A stretch of DNA of 64,000 nt from Motilimonas pumila. GTDB taxonomy: Bacteria; Pseudomonadota; Gammaproteobacteria; Enterobacterales; CBDFNC01. The notes under the pieces are model-generated. The model had not been told where the DNA came from, did no database searches, and worked only from the letters and a program-made list of their open reading frames with translations. Shown in pieces: positions 56,754 to 63,726 of this stretch; the first letter of the stretch is position 1, and every line of letters starts with the position of its first letter. The stretch lies in contig NZ_QZCH01000009.1 in NCBI RefSeq assembly GCF_003596335.1, positions 1 to 64,000 on the forward strand, in the 5' to 3' direction. Both the position numbers and the translations under genes were made by a program.

Positions 56754-58012
56754 TGACAAAAAAAATCGCCATCATTGGCAGCGGTATTTCTGGCTTAACT
56801 TGCGCCCACTTATTACACAAAGAGCACGATATTCAGGTTTTTGAAGCAGGGGATTACATCGGCGGTCACACGGCAACCAAGACCATTCAGCATCAAGGTA
56901 AAGATTGGAAAATTGACACAGGATTCATCGTTTTTAATGACCGAACCTATCCAAATTTCGAAAAGCTTCTCGCCCGTATTGGCATAGAGCGTTTAGCAAC
57001 AGAGATGAGTTTCAGCGTTCGAAACCAAGACTCCGGCCTTGAATACAACGGCAACAATTTAAACAGCCTGTTTGCGCAAAGAAGTAACCTCTTCAAACCT
57101 AGCTTTCTTAAGTTGATCAAGGATATTCTTAAATTCAACGGCGCTTGCACCTCTGCTTGGAAAAATAACGAAATCGATAAGGTCATGACATTAGGTGAGT
57201 TCCTTGAAGTAGAAGGCTTCAGTGATTACTTTGCTCAGCACTACATCTTACCTATGGGAGCGGCAATCTGGTCTGCAAGTTTAGACGACATGAAAGCCTT
57301 TCCGCTGTATTTCTTTGTACGCTTTTTCTACAACCATGGTTTGCTGTCGGTCAATAACCGTCCGCAGTGGTATGTCATCCCGAATGGGTCAAACAGCTAT
57401 ATTGCCCCTCTCATTGAAGGGTTTAGGGAAAAGATCCACCTCAACAGCCCGGTCACGGCCATCAAACGTGAGCAAGATTGCGTGTGGCTGACGGTGAAAG
57501 GGCAGCAACCTCAAGCATTTGATGAAGTGATTTTGGCATGCCACAGTGATCAAGCATTAGCGATGCTCGAAGACAGCAGCGAACTTGAAAAATCGGTGTT
57601 AGGCCAAATACCTTACCAAGAAAATGACGTAGTACTGCACACGGACACCCGCTTTTTACCAACAAAAAAGCTGGCTTGGGCAGCGTGGAATTATCACCTA
57701 AACTCAGATAACAAGCGCCCTGCAGCGTTGACTTACAACATGAATATATTGCAGCGATTACCCAGTGACGCACCGACATTTTGCGTCACGCTGAATCAAA
57801 ATGAGCTTATAGACCAAGATAAAGTCATCGCTAAATTTCGTTATGCGCACCCTGTGTTTAATACCGCGAGCATTGCCGCTCAGCAACGTAGAGCTGAAAT
57901 ATGTGGGCATCAACGTACGCATTTTGCTGGCGCTTATTGGTACAACGGTTTCCATGAAGATGGCGTTAGAAGCGCGTTAGACGTATGTAAACGTTTTGGC
58001 TTACAGTTATGA
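56753..58012 (+). CDS. FAD-dependent amine-oxidase-like oxidoreductase
   Basis: The start at 56753 overlaps the SDR stop by one base and gives 419 residues. The N-terminal FAD dinucleotide-binding motif is KIAIIGSGISGLTCAHLLHKEHDIQVFEAGDYIGGHTATK, then DTGFIVFNDRTYPNF, and the C-terminal GAYWYNGFHEDGVRSALDVCKRFG. This protein family (NAD/FAD-binding, phytoene-desaturase relative) is consistently adjacent to DUF1365 and cyclopropane synthase genes. It probably oxidises or desaturates a phospholipid acyl chain, which is inference. The stop overlaps the DUF1365 ATG (ATGA). Confidence 0.9.
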   Translation: MTKKIAIIGSGISGLTCAHLLHKEHDIQVFEAGDYIGGHTATKTIQHQGKDWKIDTGFIVFNDRTYPNFEKLLARIGIERLATEMSFSVRNQDSGLEYNGNNLNSLFAQRSNLFKPSFLKLIKDILKFNGACTSAWKNNEIDKVMTLGEFLEVEGFSDYFAQHYILPMGAAIWSASLDDMKAFPLYFFVRFFYNHGLLSVNNRPQWYVIPNGSNSYIAPLIEGFREKIHLNSPVTAIKREQDCVWLTVKGQQPQAFDEVILACHSDQALAMLEDSSELEKSVLGQIPYQENDVVLHTDTRFLPTKKLAWAAWNYHLNSDNKRPAALTYNMNILQRLPSDAPTFCVTLNQNELIDQDKVIAKFRYAHPVFNTASIAAQQRRAEICGHQRTHFAGAYWYNGFHEDGVRSALDVCKRFGLQL

Positions 58013-58785
58013 CGGATATTGGGCAACAACCGCAAGCCGGTGAGTTTAACTCCTGCATCTACACCGGGGTTGTTAGGCATCGGCGTTTTGCGGTAGCAAA
58101 GCATGAGTTCAGTTATAAAATGTTTTTATTGGCGTTAGATCTTGATGAGTTGCCAGCGCTGCAGCAGGCAAGCCGTTGGTTCAAGGTCAATCGTTTTGCT
58201 CCCTTGTCTTTCCGTTGTTCAGACTATTTAACGGGCAAGGCCAGTTTGACGCGCCAAGATATATGGGAAAAGGTCAGCCAGTTGGGCGGGGCACCTTTAG
58301 ACGGCAAGGTTATATTCATAGGCCAAATGCGCTGTTTTGGCATCTACTTTAGCCCTATCAATATGTACTACTGTTATAAAAACGACGATGAACTTGTCTA
58401 TTTACTTGCAGAAGTAAGCAATACGCCTTGGAATCAAAGGCATTATTATTTGATCGATATTGAAAATCAGCCCGTATCAGACAAAGACTTTCATGTTTCG
58501 CCATTTATGGATTTGGCGATGAAATATCATTGGCGAATTAAAGCGCCGGGTAAGCAATTGTCGTTACATATAGAAAATCATAATGATACCAAGGTGTTTG
58601 ACGCGAGTTTAAATATGCAACGTACAGCACTCAATAACGACAACTTGCGCCGGTCAATATTATCGATACCTGCGATGACAGTAAAAACCGTTTGCGGTAT
58701 CTATTGGCAAGCTTTGAAACTGTATTTAAAAAAGGTGCCTTATATTGCACCGCCCGAGGAGAAGGAAGCAGACAATGTCCGTTGA
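58009..58785 (+). CDS. DUF1365 family protein
   Basis: The 258-residue protein matches DUF1365: SCIYTGVVRHRRFAVAKHEFSYKMFLLALDLDEL, the RQDIWEKVSQLGG block, CFGIYFSPINMYYCYKNDDELVYLLAEVSNTPWNQRHYYL, KDFHVSPFMDLAMKYHWRI and a C-terminal basic membrane-proximal helix (IYWQALKLYLKKVPYI). The function is unknown, but the gene nearly always lies between the FAD oxidoreductase and cyclopropane synthase, as here. It overlaps both (4 and 11 bases), so a stoichiometric complex is plausible. Confidence 0.9.
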   Translation: MTDIGQQPQAGEFNSCIYTGVVRHRRFAVAKHEFSYKMFLLALDLDELPALQQASRWFKVNRFAPLSFRCSDYLTGKASLTRQDIWEKVSQLGGAPLDGKVIFIGQMRCFGIYFSPINMYYCYKNDDELVYLLAEVSNTPWNQRHYYLIDIENQPVSDKDFHVSPFMDLAMKYHWRIKAPGKQLSLHIENHNDTKVFDASLNMQRTALNNDNLRRSILSIPAMTVKTVCGIYWQALKLYLKKVPYIAPPEEKEADNVR

Positions 58786-60022
58786 AACATCCCAGTTCCA
58801 CATGACGACTCAAAACCTGAGTCAGACAGATAAGCTTGCTAAAAAGTTTCTGTTTTCAGTGCTAAACAAAATGCAAGACGCATGCTTACTGATTGAAGAA
58901 TCCGGCAGCGAAGTGGTGCTTGGCAGAGTGAACGCCGAGCTGAAGGCTAAAGTTGTAATCCTGAACCCTGCTACCTACAAGAAAGTCCTGCTGGGTGGCA
59001 GCATTGCTGCAGGTGAGGCTTACATACAAGGGTGGTGGACCAGTCCCGATCTAACCAAAGTTATCCAAGTACTCGGACGTGAGCAAGGTGTGCAAGATAA
59101 GCTAGAGAAAAGCTTTGGAAGACTGATGAGCATTCCGAGTTGGTTCTACCATAAAGCCAGAAAAAACACTCGCGAAGGGTCGAAGAAAAACATTTTAGCC
59201 CACTACGATCTCGGCAACGAAATGTACCAGCAGTTTCTCGACAAAGAAATGATGTATTCAAGTGCTATCTATCCGTCTGCTGACGCCGATCTAGAGCAAG
59301 CACAGCTGCATAAATTGCACACCATTTGTGAGCGTTTAGAGTTGAAAGAAGGTGAAACCTTATTGGAGATTGGCACAGGTTGGGGTGGACTTGCCATTTA
59401 CGCGGCCCAACATTTCGGGGTAAATGTGACCACGACTACCATTTCAGATGCCCAGCACAGTTACGCGGAACAACGGGTAAAAGCATTAGGTCTTGAAGAT
59501 AAAATCACCTTACTGAAACAAGATTATCGAGAGTTAACCGGTCAGTATGACAAGTTAGTTAGCATTGAAATGATTGAGGCTGTTGGCCACGAATACCTGC
59601 CTAGCTTCTTTGAAACCTGTAACAGTCACTTAAAGCCTCATGGCAAAATGCTGATTCAAGCGATCACAATTTCAGATCAGCGTTATGATCAATATCGGTC
59701 TGGGGTTGATTTTATTCAACGCTATATATTTCCAGGTGGTTGCTTACCTTCGATTCAAGTTATGACCCACAACTTAGCAAACAAGACAGACATGGTGATG
59801 ACTTCCCTTCATGACATTGGCCAAGATTACGCCAAGACCTTAAGAGATTGGTTCAACAGGTTTGACGCATCGCTTCCTGATATTCGCCAGTTAGGCTACG
59901 GCGACGATTTTATCCGTTTGTGGAAGTTTTACTTGTGTTACTGCGAAGGGGCTTTTTTAGAGCGCAACATCAGCACGGTGCATCTGGTGGCAGCAAAGCC
60001 AGGCTTTAGGCCTAACTGCTAG
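58775..60022 (+). CDS. Cyclopropane-fatty-acyl-phospholipid synthase family methyltransferase
   Basis: The start at 58775 (AGGAGAAGGA upstream) gives 415 residues. An N-terminal lipid-binding-like domain (~20-110) precedes the SAM methyltransferase domain: NILAHYDLGNEMYQQFLDKEMMYSSAIYP, the SAM motif LLEIGTGWGGLAIYAA, MIEAVGHEYLPSFFETC, IQAITISDQRYDQYR, FIQRYIFPGGCLPS and FLERNISTVHLV. It adds a methylene or methyl group to unsaturated phospholipid acyl chains. CfaA-type genes belong to the RpoE-ChrR regulon in Rhodobacter. With the FAD enzyme and SDR beside it, the end product may be more elaborate than a cyclopropane. It overlaps DUF1365 by 11 bases. Confidence 0.9.
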   Translation: MSVETSQFHMTTQNLSQTDKLAKKFLFSVLNKMQDACLLIEESGSEVVLGRVNAELKAKVVILNPATYKKVLLGGSIAAGEAYIQGWWTSPDLTKVIQVLGREQGVQDKLEKSFGRLMSIPSWFYHKARKNTREGSKKNILAHYDLGNEMYQQFLDKEMMYSSAIYPSADADLEQAQLHKLHTICERLELKEGETLLEIGTGWGGLAIYAAQHFGVNVTTTTISDAQHSYAEQRVKALGLEDKITLLKQDYRELTGQYDKLVSIEMIEAVGHEYLPSFFETCNSHLKPHGKMLIQAITISDQRYDQYRSGVDFIQRYIFPGGCLPSIQVMTHNLANKTDMVMTSLHDIGQDYAKTLRDWFNRFDASLPDIRQLGYGDDFIRLWKFYLCYCEGAFLERNISTVHLVAAKPGFRPNC

Positions 60023-60037
60023 TGCTATGGGGGGCTT

Positions 60038-60613
60038 ATGGAGACACACTTGCTAAGACGCATTTCATATCAAATACCGCAGCAATGGTTCACCTGGCTC
60101 AGCTTTGTCTGGTTTCAGTTGGTATGGTTTGTTGCGATCGTAGTAGGGGAGCCTGCTGAGTATTATCTAGTAGGCTCGCTCATACTGCATTTTCTACTCA
60201 GCCCTTCTAAGCGCGTAGACGCTAAGATTATGCTATTAGTGAGCGTCATAGGCATTAGCACTGACGCTCTGCTGGCAGCCAATCAAGTCATGGTGTTTGA
60301 CGCTGCCCCTACAGACATCATGACACTTTGGTTAGCCATGTTATGGGCACACTTTGCGGTCACCCTCAACCATGGCATGTTATGGTTGTCCCGGTTGCCA
60401 TTAATTTGGCAAGTTGCCTGTGGTTCAGTGTTTGGGCCTATCAGTTATTTCTCCGGTGCCAAATTAGACGCTATCGCATTGCCAAACGGAAATTTGACCA
60501 CAATTTTAGTTTGGAGTTTGATCTGGGCTCTCACCACTCCCGTATACTTAGCCATAGTGCGGTATTACAGGGAGCATTCACATGACTTATCGATTCAACC
60601 TAAACAGCAGTGA
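60038..60613 (+). CDS. DUF2878 family membrane protein
   Basis: The 191-residue polytopic membrane protein has about five hydrophobic helices (~19-38, 42-58, 63-85, 93-112, 145-170). The DUF2878 pattern includes WFQLVWFVAIV, PSKRVDAKIMLLVSVIGISTDALLAANQVMVF, LWLAMLWAHFAVTLNHGMLWL and FGPISYFSGAKLDAIALP. The function is unknown. It begins 15 bases after the cyclopropane synthase gene and overlaps the next by 32 bases, so it belongs to the same transcript. Confidence 0.88.
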   Translation: METHLLRRISYQIPQQWFTWLSFVWFQLVWFVAIVVGEPAEYYLVGSLILHFLLSPSKRVDAKIMLLVSVIGISTDALLAANQVMVFDAAPTDIMTLWLAMLWAHFAVTLNHGMLWLSRLPLIWQVACGSVFGPISYFSGAKLDAIALPNGNLTTILVWSLIWALTTPVYLAIVRYYREHSHDLSIQPKQQ

Positions 60614-61247
60614 CGGCGACAATGGCAGCGACAAAGTCATTTATCAGCAAAAACCAGTAAGCGTTTCAGTCTACGCAAATCACAAAAGGTCTTGGATTAA
60701 CCTGACCCTCTGTTACTTCCTTGTTGCCTTTGCCATTTACATGACGTCGATGGCGGTGATGGCAAGTGGAAAGCAATCAAATGACACAGTGCCTATGGCC
60801 ATAGATGAGTTAAAAGCTGTGGGGCAGGGTGAAATGCAGTGGTTATTTATCAGTTTGTACCAAGCAAAACTCTACTCTGTAGATGGCCAATACAAAGCGA
60901 AGAGTTACCCCCATGCCCTTGATATTACTTATGAAGTCGATATTGACAAAGAAGATTTAGTGAGCGCAACGCAAGACCAATGGGGCAAGCTTTCATTCGA
61001 AGGCCAAAAGTACCAGCGATGGCTAGGTCAGCTAAGTAGCATTTGGCCCGACATCAAAAGTGGCGACAAGCTCACTTTTGTTGTCACCGACAACTCCCAC
61101 AGTCAGTTTTACCACAATGGAGAGCTGCTGGCGTCCCTGGAACAACCCGGTTTTGCAGACGCATTTCTTGCGATTTGGTTATCTCCAAACACCAGCCGAC
61201 CGGCTCTGAGAAAACAGTTATTAGGAATTAACAGGAGCAAGCAATGA
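60582..61247 (+). CDS. Chalcone-isomerase-like periplasmic protein
   Basis: The 221-residue protein has a polar N-terminus, one hydrophobic segment (~38-60, INLTLCYFLVAFAIYMTSMAVM) and a chalcone-isomerase-fold domain: VGQGEMQWLFISLYQAKLYSVDGQY, ALDITYEVDIDKEDLVSATQDQWGKL and FADAFLAIWLSPNTSRPALRKQLLG. Bacterial members of this fold lack flavonoid activity and may bind fatty acids. The hydrophobic segment could be a signal anchor, and an internal start nearer to it is possible. The stop overlaps the next ATG (ATGA). Confidence 0.82.
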   Translation: MTYRFNLNSSDGDNGSDKVIYQQKPVSVSVYANHKRSWINLTLCYFLVAFAIYMTSMAVMASGKQSNDTVPMAIDELKAVGQGEMQWLFISLYQAKLYSVDGQYKAKSYPHALDITYEVDIDKEDLVSATQDQWGKLSFEGQKYQRWLGQLSSIWPDIKSGDKLTFVVTDNSHSQFYHNGELLASLEQPGFADAFLAIWLSPNTSRPALRKQLLGINRSKQ

Positions 61248-61768
61248 AAAATTGGTTGAGTATCATCATTGTCACCTTTTTGTTGACAGCGTGCTCCCAT
61301 CAACAGTTAGAGGATTACGCTGGCAGTTCACCCACAATGAACGTTAAAAGCTTCTTTGAGGGCGAGTTAGAGGCTAAAGGCGTAGTCATGGACAGAAGCG
61401 GGCAAGTTCAGCGCCGTTTTGTGGTCACCATGTTAGGCACTTGGCAAGGAAACAAAGGCAAACTCGAAGAATGGTTCGTATTTGATGACGGTGAAAAAAC
61501 CACTCGGACATGGCATTTTGAAAAACAAGGGACTGGCGTTTATGTTGGCCGAGCCAGTGACGTCGTTGGGCCTGCTCAAGGTAAACAGATAGGTTTTGCT
61601 TTACAATGGAAATATGAATTAGACCTTGAAGTGGCGGGTAGTCAGTATCGGGTGGAGTTTGATGATTGGTTGTATCAGGTAGACGAGACTACCGTCATCA
61701 ATAGAAGCTACATTAATAAATGGGGCTTGCAGGTGGGAGAAGTGATTTTGGTAATAAATAAAATATAA
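61244..61768 (+). CDS. DUF3833 family lipoprotein
   Basis: The 174-residue protein opens with a lipoprotein signal (MKNWLSIIIVTFLLTAC, lipobox LTAC, Cys 17). The DUF3833 sequence follows: FFEGELEAKGVVMDRSGQVQRRFVVTMLGTWQGNKGKLEEWFVFDDGEKTTRTWHF, then ALQWKYELDLEV and YRVEFDDWLYQVDETTVINRSYINKWGLQVGEVILVI. It looks like a lipocalin-like beta-barrel lipoprotein that could carry a lipid across the periplasm. It is the last gene of the ChrR-linked train, followed by a terminator. Confidence 0.88.
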   Translation: MKNWLSIIIVTFLLTACSHQQLEDYAGSSPTMNVKSFFEGELEAKGVVMDRSGQVQRRFVVTMLGTWQGNKGKLEEWFVFDDGEKTTRTWHFEKQGTGVYVGRASDVVGPAQGKQIGFALQWKYELDLEVAGSQYRVEFDDWLYQVDETTVINRSYINKWGLQVGEVILVINKI

Positions 61769-61781
61769 GTACTGCATTAGC

Positions 61782-61811
61782 GGGCGCTGAGAATAAATTC
61801 TTAGCGCCCTT
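61782..61811. terminator. Bidirectional Rho-independent terminator
   Basis: GGGCGCTGAGAA-TAAA-TTCTTAGCGCCC is a twelve-pair stem (one G-T) between the convergent DUF3833 and GGGtGRT genes. Flanking T- and A-rich sequence is weak, but the stem is strong. Confidence 0.75.
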
Positions 61812-61819
61812 GCTTGCAT

Positions 61820-62818
61820 TTAGTTACATGATTTTTCCACTGCAACAGCCACCGCAACGCTCGCTCCCACCATAGGGTTATTTCCCATACCGACAAGCCC
61901 CATCATTTCTACATGAGCAGGTACGCTTGATGAGCCAGCAAATTGAGCATCGCAGTGCATTCTGCCCATAGTATCGGTCATACCATAACTTGCTGGACCT
62001 GCTGCGACATTGTCCGGATGTAATGTTCTGCCGGTACCGCCCCCTGATGCAACCGAAAAATAAGGGCGGTTAAGCAGTTGCCGTTCTTTTTTGTAAGTGC
62101 CAGCCACAGGGTGCTGGAACCGGGTTGGATTGGTTGAGTTACCTGTGATAGAAATATCTACTTGTTCATGGTGCATGATTGCCACCCCTTCCATTACGTC
62201 ATCAGCGCCATAACAATTGATTTCTCCGTTCACGCCTTTACTGAAACGCTTTTGTTTGCTGATTGCTAACTCACCCGCTTCATAATCAAAGGTTGTCTGC
62301 ACATAGTTAAAGCCATTTATGCGGGAAATTAAATAGGCGGCATCTTTGCCTAAGCCATTTAAAATGACACGAAGTGGGGAGGTTCTGACGCGATTAGCGC
62401 TTTGCGCTATTTTGATGGCGCCTTCCGCGGCAGCAAACGATTCATGGCCTGCCAAAAAGCAAAAGCATTGAGAGTGTTCGGATAATAAACGCGCTGCTAA
62501 GTTGCCATGACCTAAGCCTACTTTTCGTTGCTGAGCAACCGAGCCGGGAATGCAAAATGCTTGTAACGCTTCGCCAATCGACTCCGCGGCTTGTTCGGCG
62601 CGAAAGTGTTTCCGTTTGATGGCTATTGCTGCGCCTAAGCTGTAAGCCCATGCCGCATCTTCAAAAGCAATGGTTTGCGTTTCTTTGACGATACTATAAG
62701 GGTCAAAGCCAAAACCTTGACATAGCGCTCGCGCCTGCGATAAATCTGTTAACTGGTATTTATCAAGTACTGCCTGTATTTGAGGCATGCGACGTGTTTG
62801 GTTTTCAAAAGTAATCAT
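61820..62818 (-). CDS. GGGtGRT-family protein
   Basis: The 332-residue protein carries the motif for which the family is named, VASGGGTGRTLHPDNVAAGPASYG (~residues 255-275), followed by DTMGRMHCDAQFAGSSSVPAHVEMMGLVGMGNNPMVGASVAVAVAVEKSC. The N-terminal half has ARLLSEHSQCFCFLAGHESFAAAEGAIKIAQ and KDAAYLISRINGFNYVQ. No signal peptide or membrane helix is evident. Genes of this family typically follow a NifU/IscU-like scaffold gene, as here (12-base gap). The biochemical function is unknown. Expression should be governed by the riboswitch upstream of its partner. Confidence 0.9.
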   Translation of the reverse strand: MITFENQTRRMPQIQAVLDKYQLTDLSQARALCQGFGFDPYSIVKETQTIAFEDAAWAYSLGAAIAIKRKHFRAEQAAESIGEALQAFCIPGSVAQQRKVGLGHGNLAARLLSEHSQCFCFLAGHESFAAAEGAIKIAQSANRVRTSPLRVILNGLGKDAAYLISRINGFNYVQTTFDYEAGELAISKQKRFSKGVNGEINCYGADDVMEGVAIMHHEQVDISITGNSTNPTRFQHPVAGTYKKERQLLNRPYFSVASGGGTGRTLHPDNVAAGPASYGMTDTMGRMHCDAQFAGSSSVPAHVEMMGLVGMGNNPMVGASVAVAVAVEKSCN

Positions 62819-62830
62819 GGTGTAATCCTC

Positions 62831-63523
62831 TTAAGACTGGCGTGGGTCAATATAGCTTTCTGCTTCGTCAAAGCGGCCGTATGTATTCTTACACTGAGCC
62901 ATGGCTTGATTGGCATCTAGGCCTTGGTTAATGAGTGTCATCATTTGGCCTAGCTGAACGTATTCGTAACCGATCACTTCTTTGTCTTCGTCTAAGGCAA
63001 GTTGCGTAACATAGCCCTCTGCGAGTTCTAAATACCGAACGCCTTTAGCCTTGGTGCCGTAACTGGTACCGATTTGTGAGCGCAAGCCTTTACCGAGATC
63101 TTCTAAGCCTGCGCCCACCGGCAGGCCACCTTTTGAAAAAGCAGTTTGGGTTCGCCCGTAAGCCATTTGCAGAAATAACTCCCGCATGGCAACGTTAATG
63201 GCGTCGCAGACCAAATCAGTGTTCATTGCTTCGAGTAAGGTTTTTCCAGTCAAAATTTCCGCCGCCATTGCTGCTGAGTGAGTCATGCCTGAACAGCCAA
63301 CGGTTTCAATAAGACACTCTTCTATGACGCCATCTTTGACATTCACTGTGAGCTTCGCCGCGCCTTGCTGGGGGGCGCATGTGCCAACGCCATGGGTGAC
63401 ACCAGAGATGTCGTTGACTTGGGTAACATTGATGAAATTGCCTTCGATAGGCACGGGTGCGTTGCTGTGATGAGGCCCGCGCGCTAGCGGACACATATTT
63501 TGAACTTCGGTGGAATATTGCAT
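62831..63523 (-). CDS. NifU/IscU-like iron-sulfur cluster scaffold protein
   Basis: The 230-residue protein has an IscU/NifU-N-like core: GTCAPQQGAAKLTVNVKDGVIEECLIETVGCSGMTHSAAMAAEILTGKTLLEAMNTDLVCDAIN. Cysteines sit near the three scaffold positions (GTCA, VGCSGM, LVCD). A C-terminal extension beyond normal IscU length (~130-230) is typical of the version paired with GGGtGRT proteins. The usual isc or suf genes are not present. The ATG lies five bases after AAGAGG, a ribosome site that is buried in a hairpin, and a fluoride aptamer lies ~80 bases upstream. It probably handles Fe-S clusters or a related metallocofactor for its partner. Confidence 0.85.
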   Translation of the reverse strand: MQYSTEVQNMCPLARGPHHSNAPVPIEGNFINVTQVNDISGVTHGVGTCAPQQGAAKLTVNVKDGVIEECLIETVGCSGMTHSAAMAAEILTGKTLLEAMNTDLVCDAINVAMRELFLQMAYGRTQTAFSKGGLPVGAGLEDLGKGLRSQIGTSYGTKAKGVRYLELAEGYVTQLALDEDKEVIGYEYVQLGQMMTLINQGLDANQAMAQCKNTYGRFDEAESYIDPRQS

Positions 63524-63528
63524 GAATA

Positions 63529-63554
63529 CCTCTTACCTGTGCGCTCGGTAAGAG
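63529..63554 (-). promoter_or_regulatory. Hairpin sequestering the ribosome-binding site
   Basis: CTCTTACC and GGTAAGAG (minus strand) form a perfect eight-pair stem around a nine-base loop. The 3' arm contains most of the AAGAGG ribosome site of the NifU-like gene. It is a plausible translational output stage of the upstream aptamer. Confidence 0.7.
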
Positions 63555-63567
63555 AGGGCAACAAACA

Positions 63568-63606
63568 CCTGACCTTACACGAACGAAAATCGTGAAATAT
63601 GTCAGG
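63568..63606 (-). promoter_or_regulatory. Hairpin competing with the aptamer 3' strand
   Basis: CCTGAC pairs with GTCAGG, and inside it CACGA pairs with TCGTG. The 5' arm uses bases (63603-63606) that overlap the aptamer pseudoknot strand, so this hairpin and the ligand-bound aptamer should exclude each other in part. Confidence 0.5.
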
Positions 63607-63650
63607 AGTCATCAGCCACATGGCGGTTATAAGGTGGAACCCCATCACCT
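63603..63650 (-). ncRNA. Fluoride riboswitch aptamer (crcB motif)
   Basis: The minus strand shows the whole crcB-motif architecture. P1 is AGGTG with CACCT, closing a loop beginning ATGGGGTT. The conserved AACCGCC and GGCTGATGA flank a short-stem hairpin (GCC-ATGT-GGC), and a 3' GACTCC can pair with loop GGGGTT to make the pseudoknot. This matches the order and sequence of the fluoride-binding aptamer (ATG, AACxGCC, GGCTGATG, then CTCC or CTCT). It stands 80 bases before the NifU-like start codon on the same strand, with a short expression platform between. The call rests on pattern matching by eye; no covariance model was run. Confidence 0.88.
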
Positions 63651-63662
63651 ATATTAATATCA

Positions 63663-63696
63663 TAAAACCTGACGGCAAAAAAACCAGTCAGGTTTT
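63663..63696 (-). terminator. Probable terminator of the right-edge gene
   Basis: AAAACCTGAC pairs with GTCAGGTTTT across a 14-base loop, downstream (minus strand) of the stop at 63727 and just before the riboswitch. It would insulate the riboswitch transcript; it also shares the CCTGAC/GTCAGG arms with the hairpin inside the leader. Confidence 0.55.
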
Positions 63697-63726
63697 GTAT
63701 CATACCAATAAGGGATTACCCCTATG

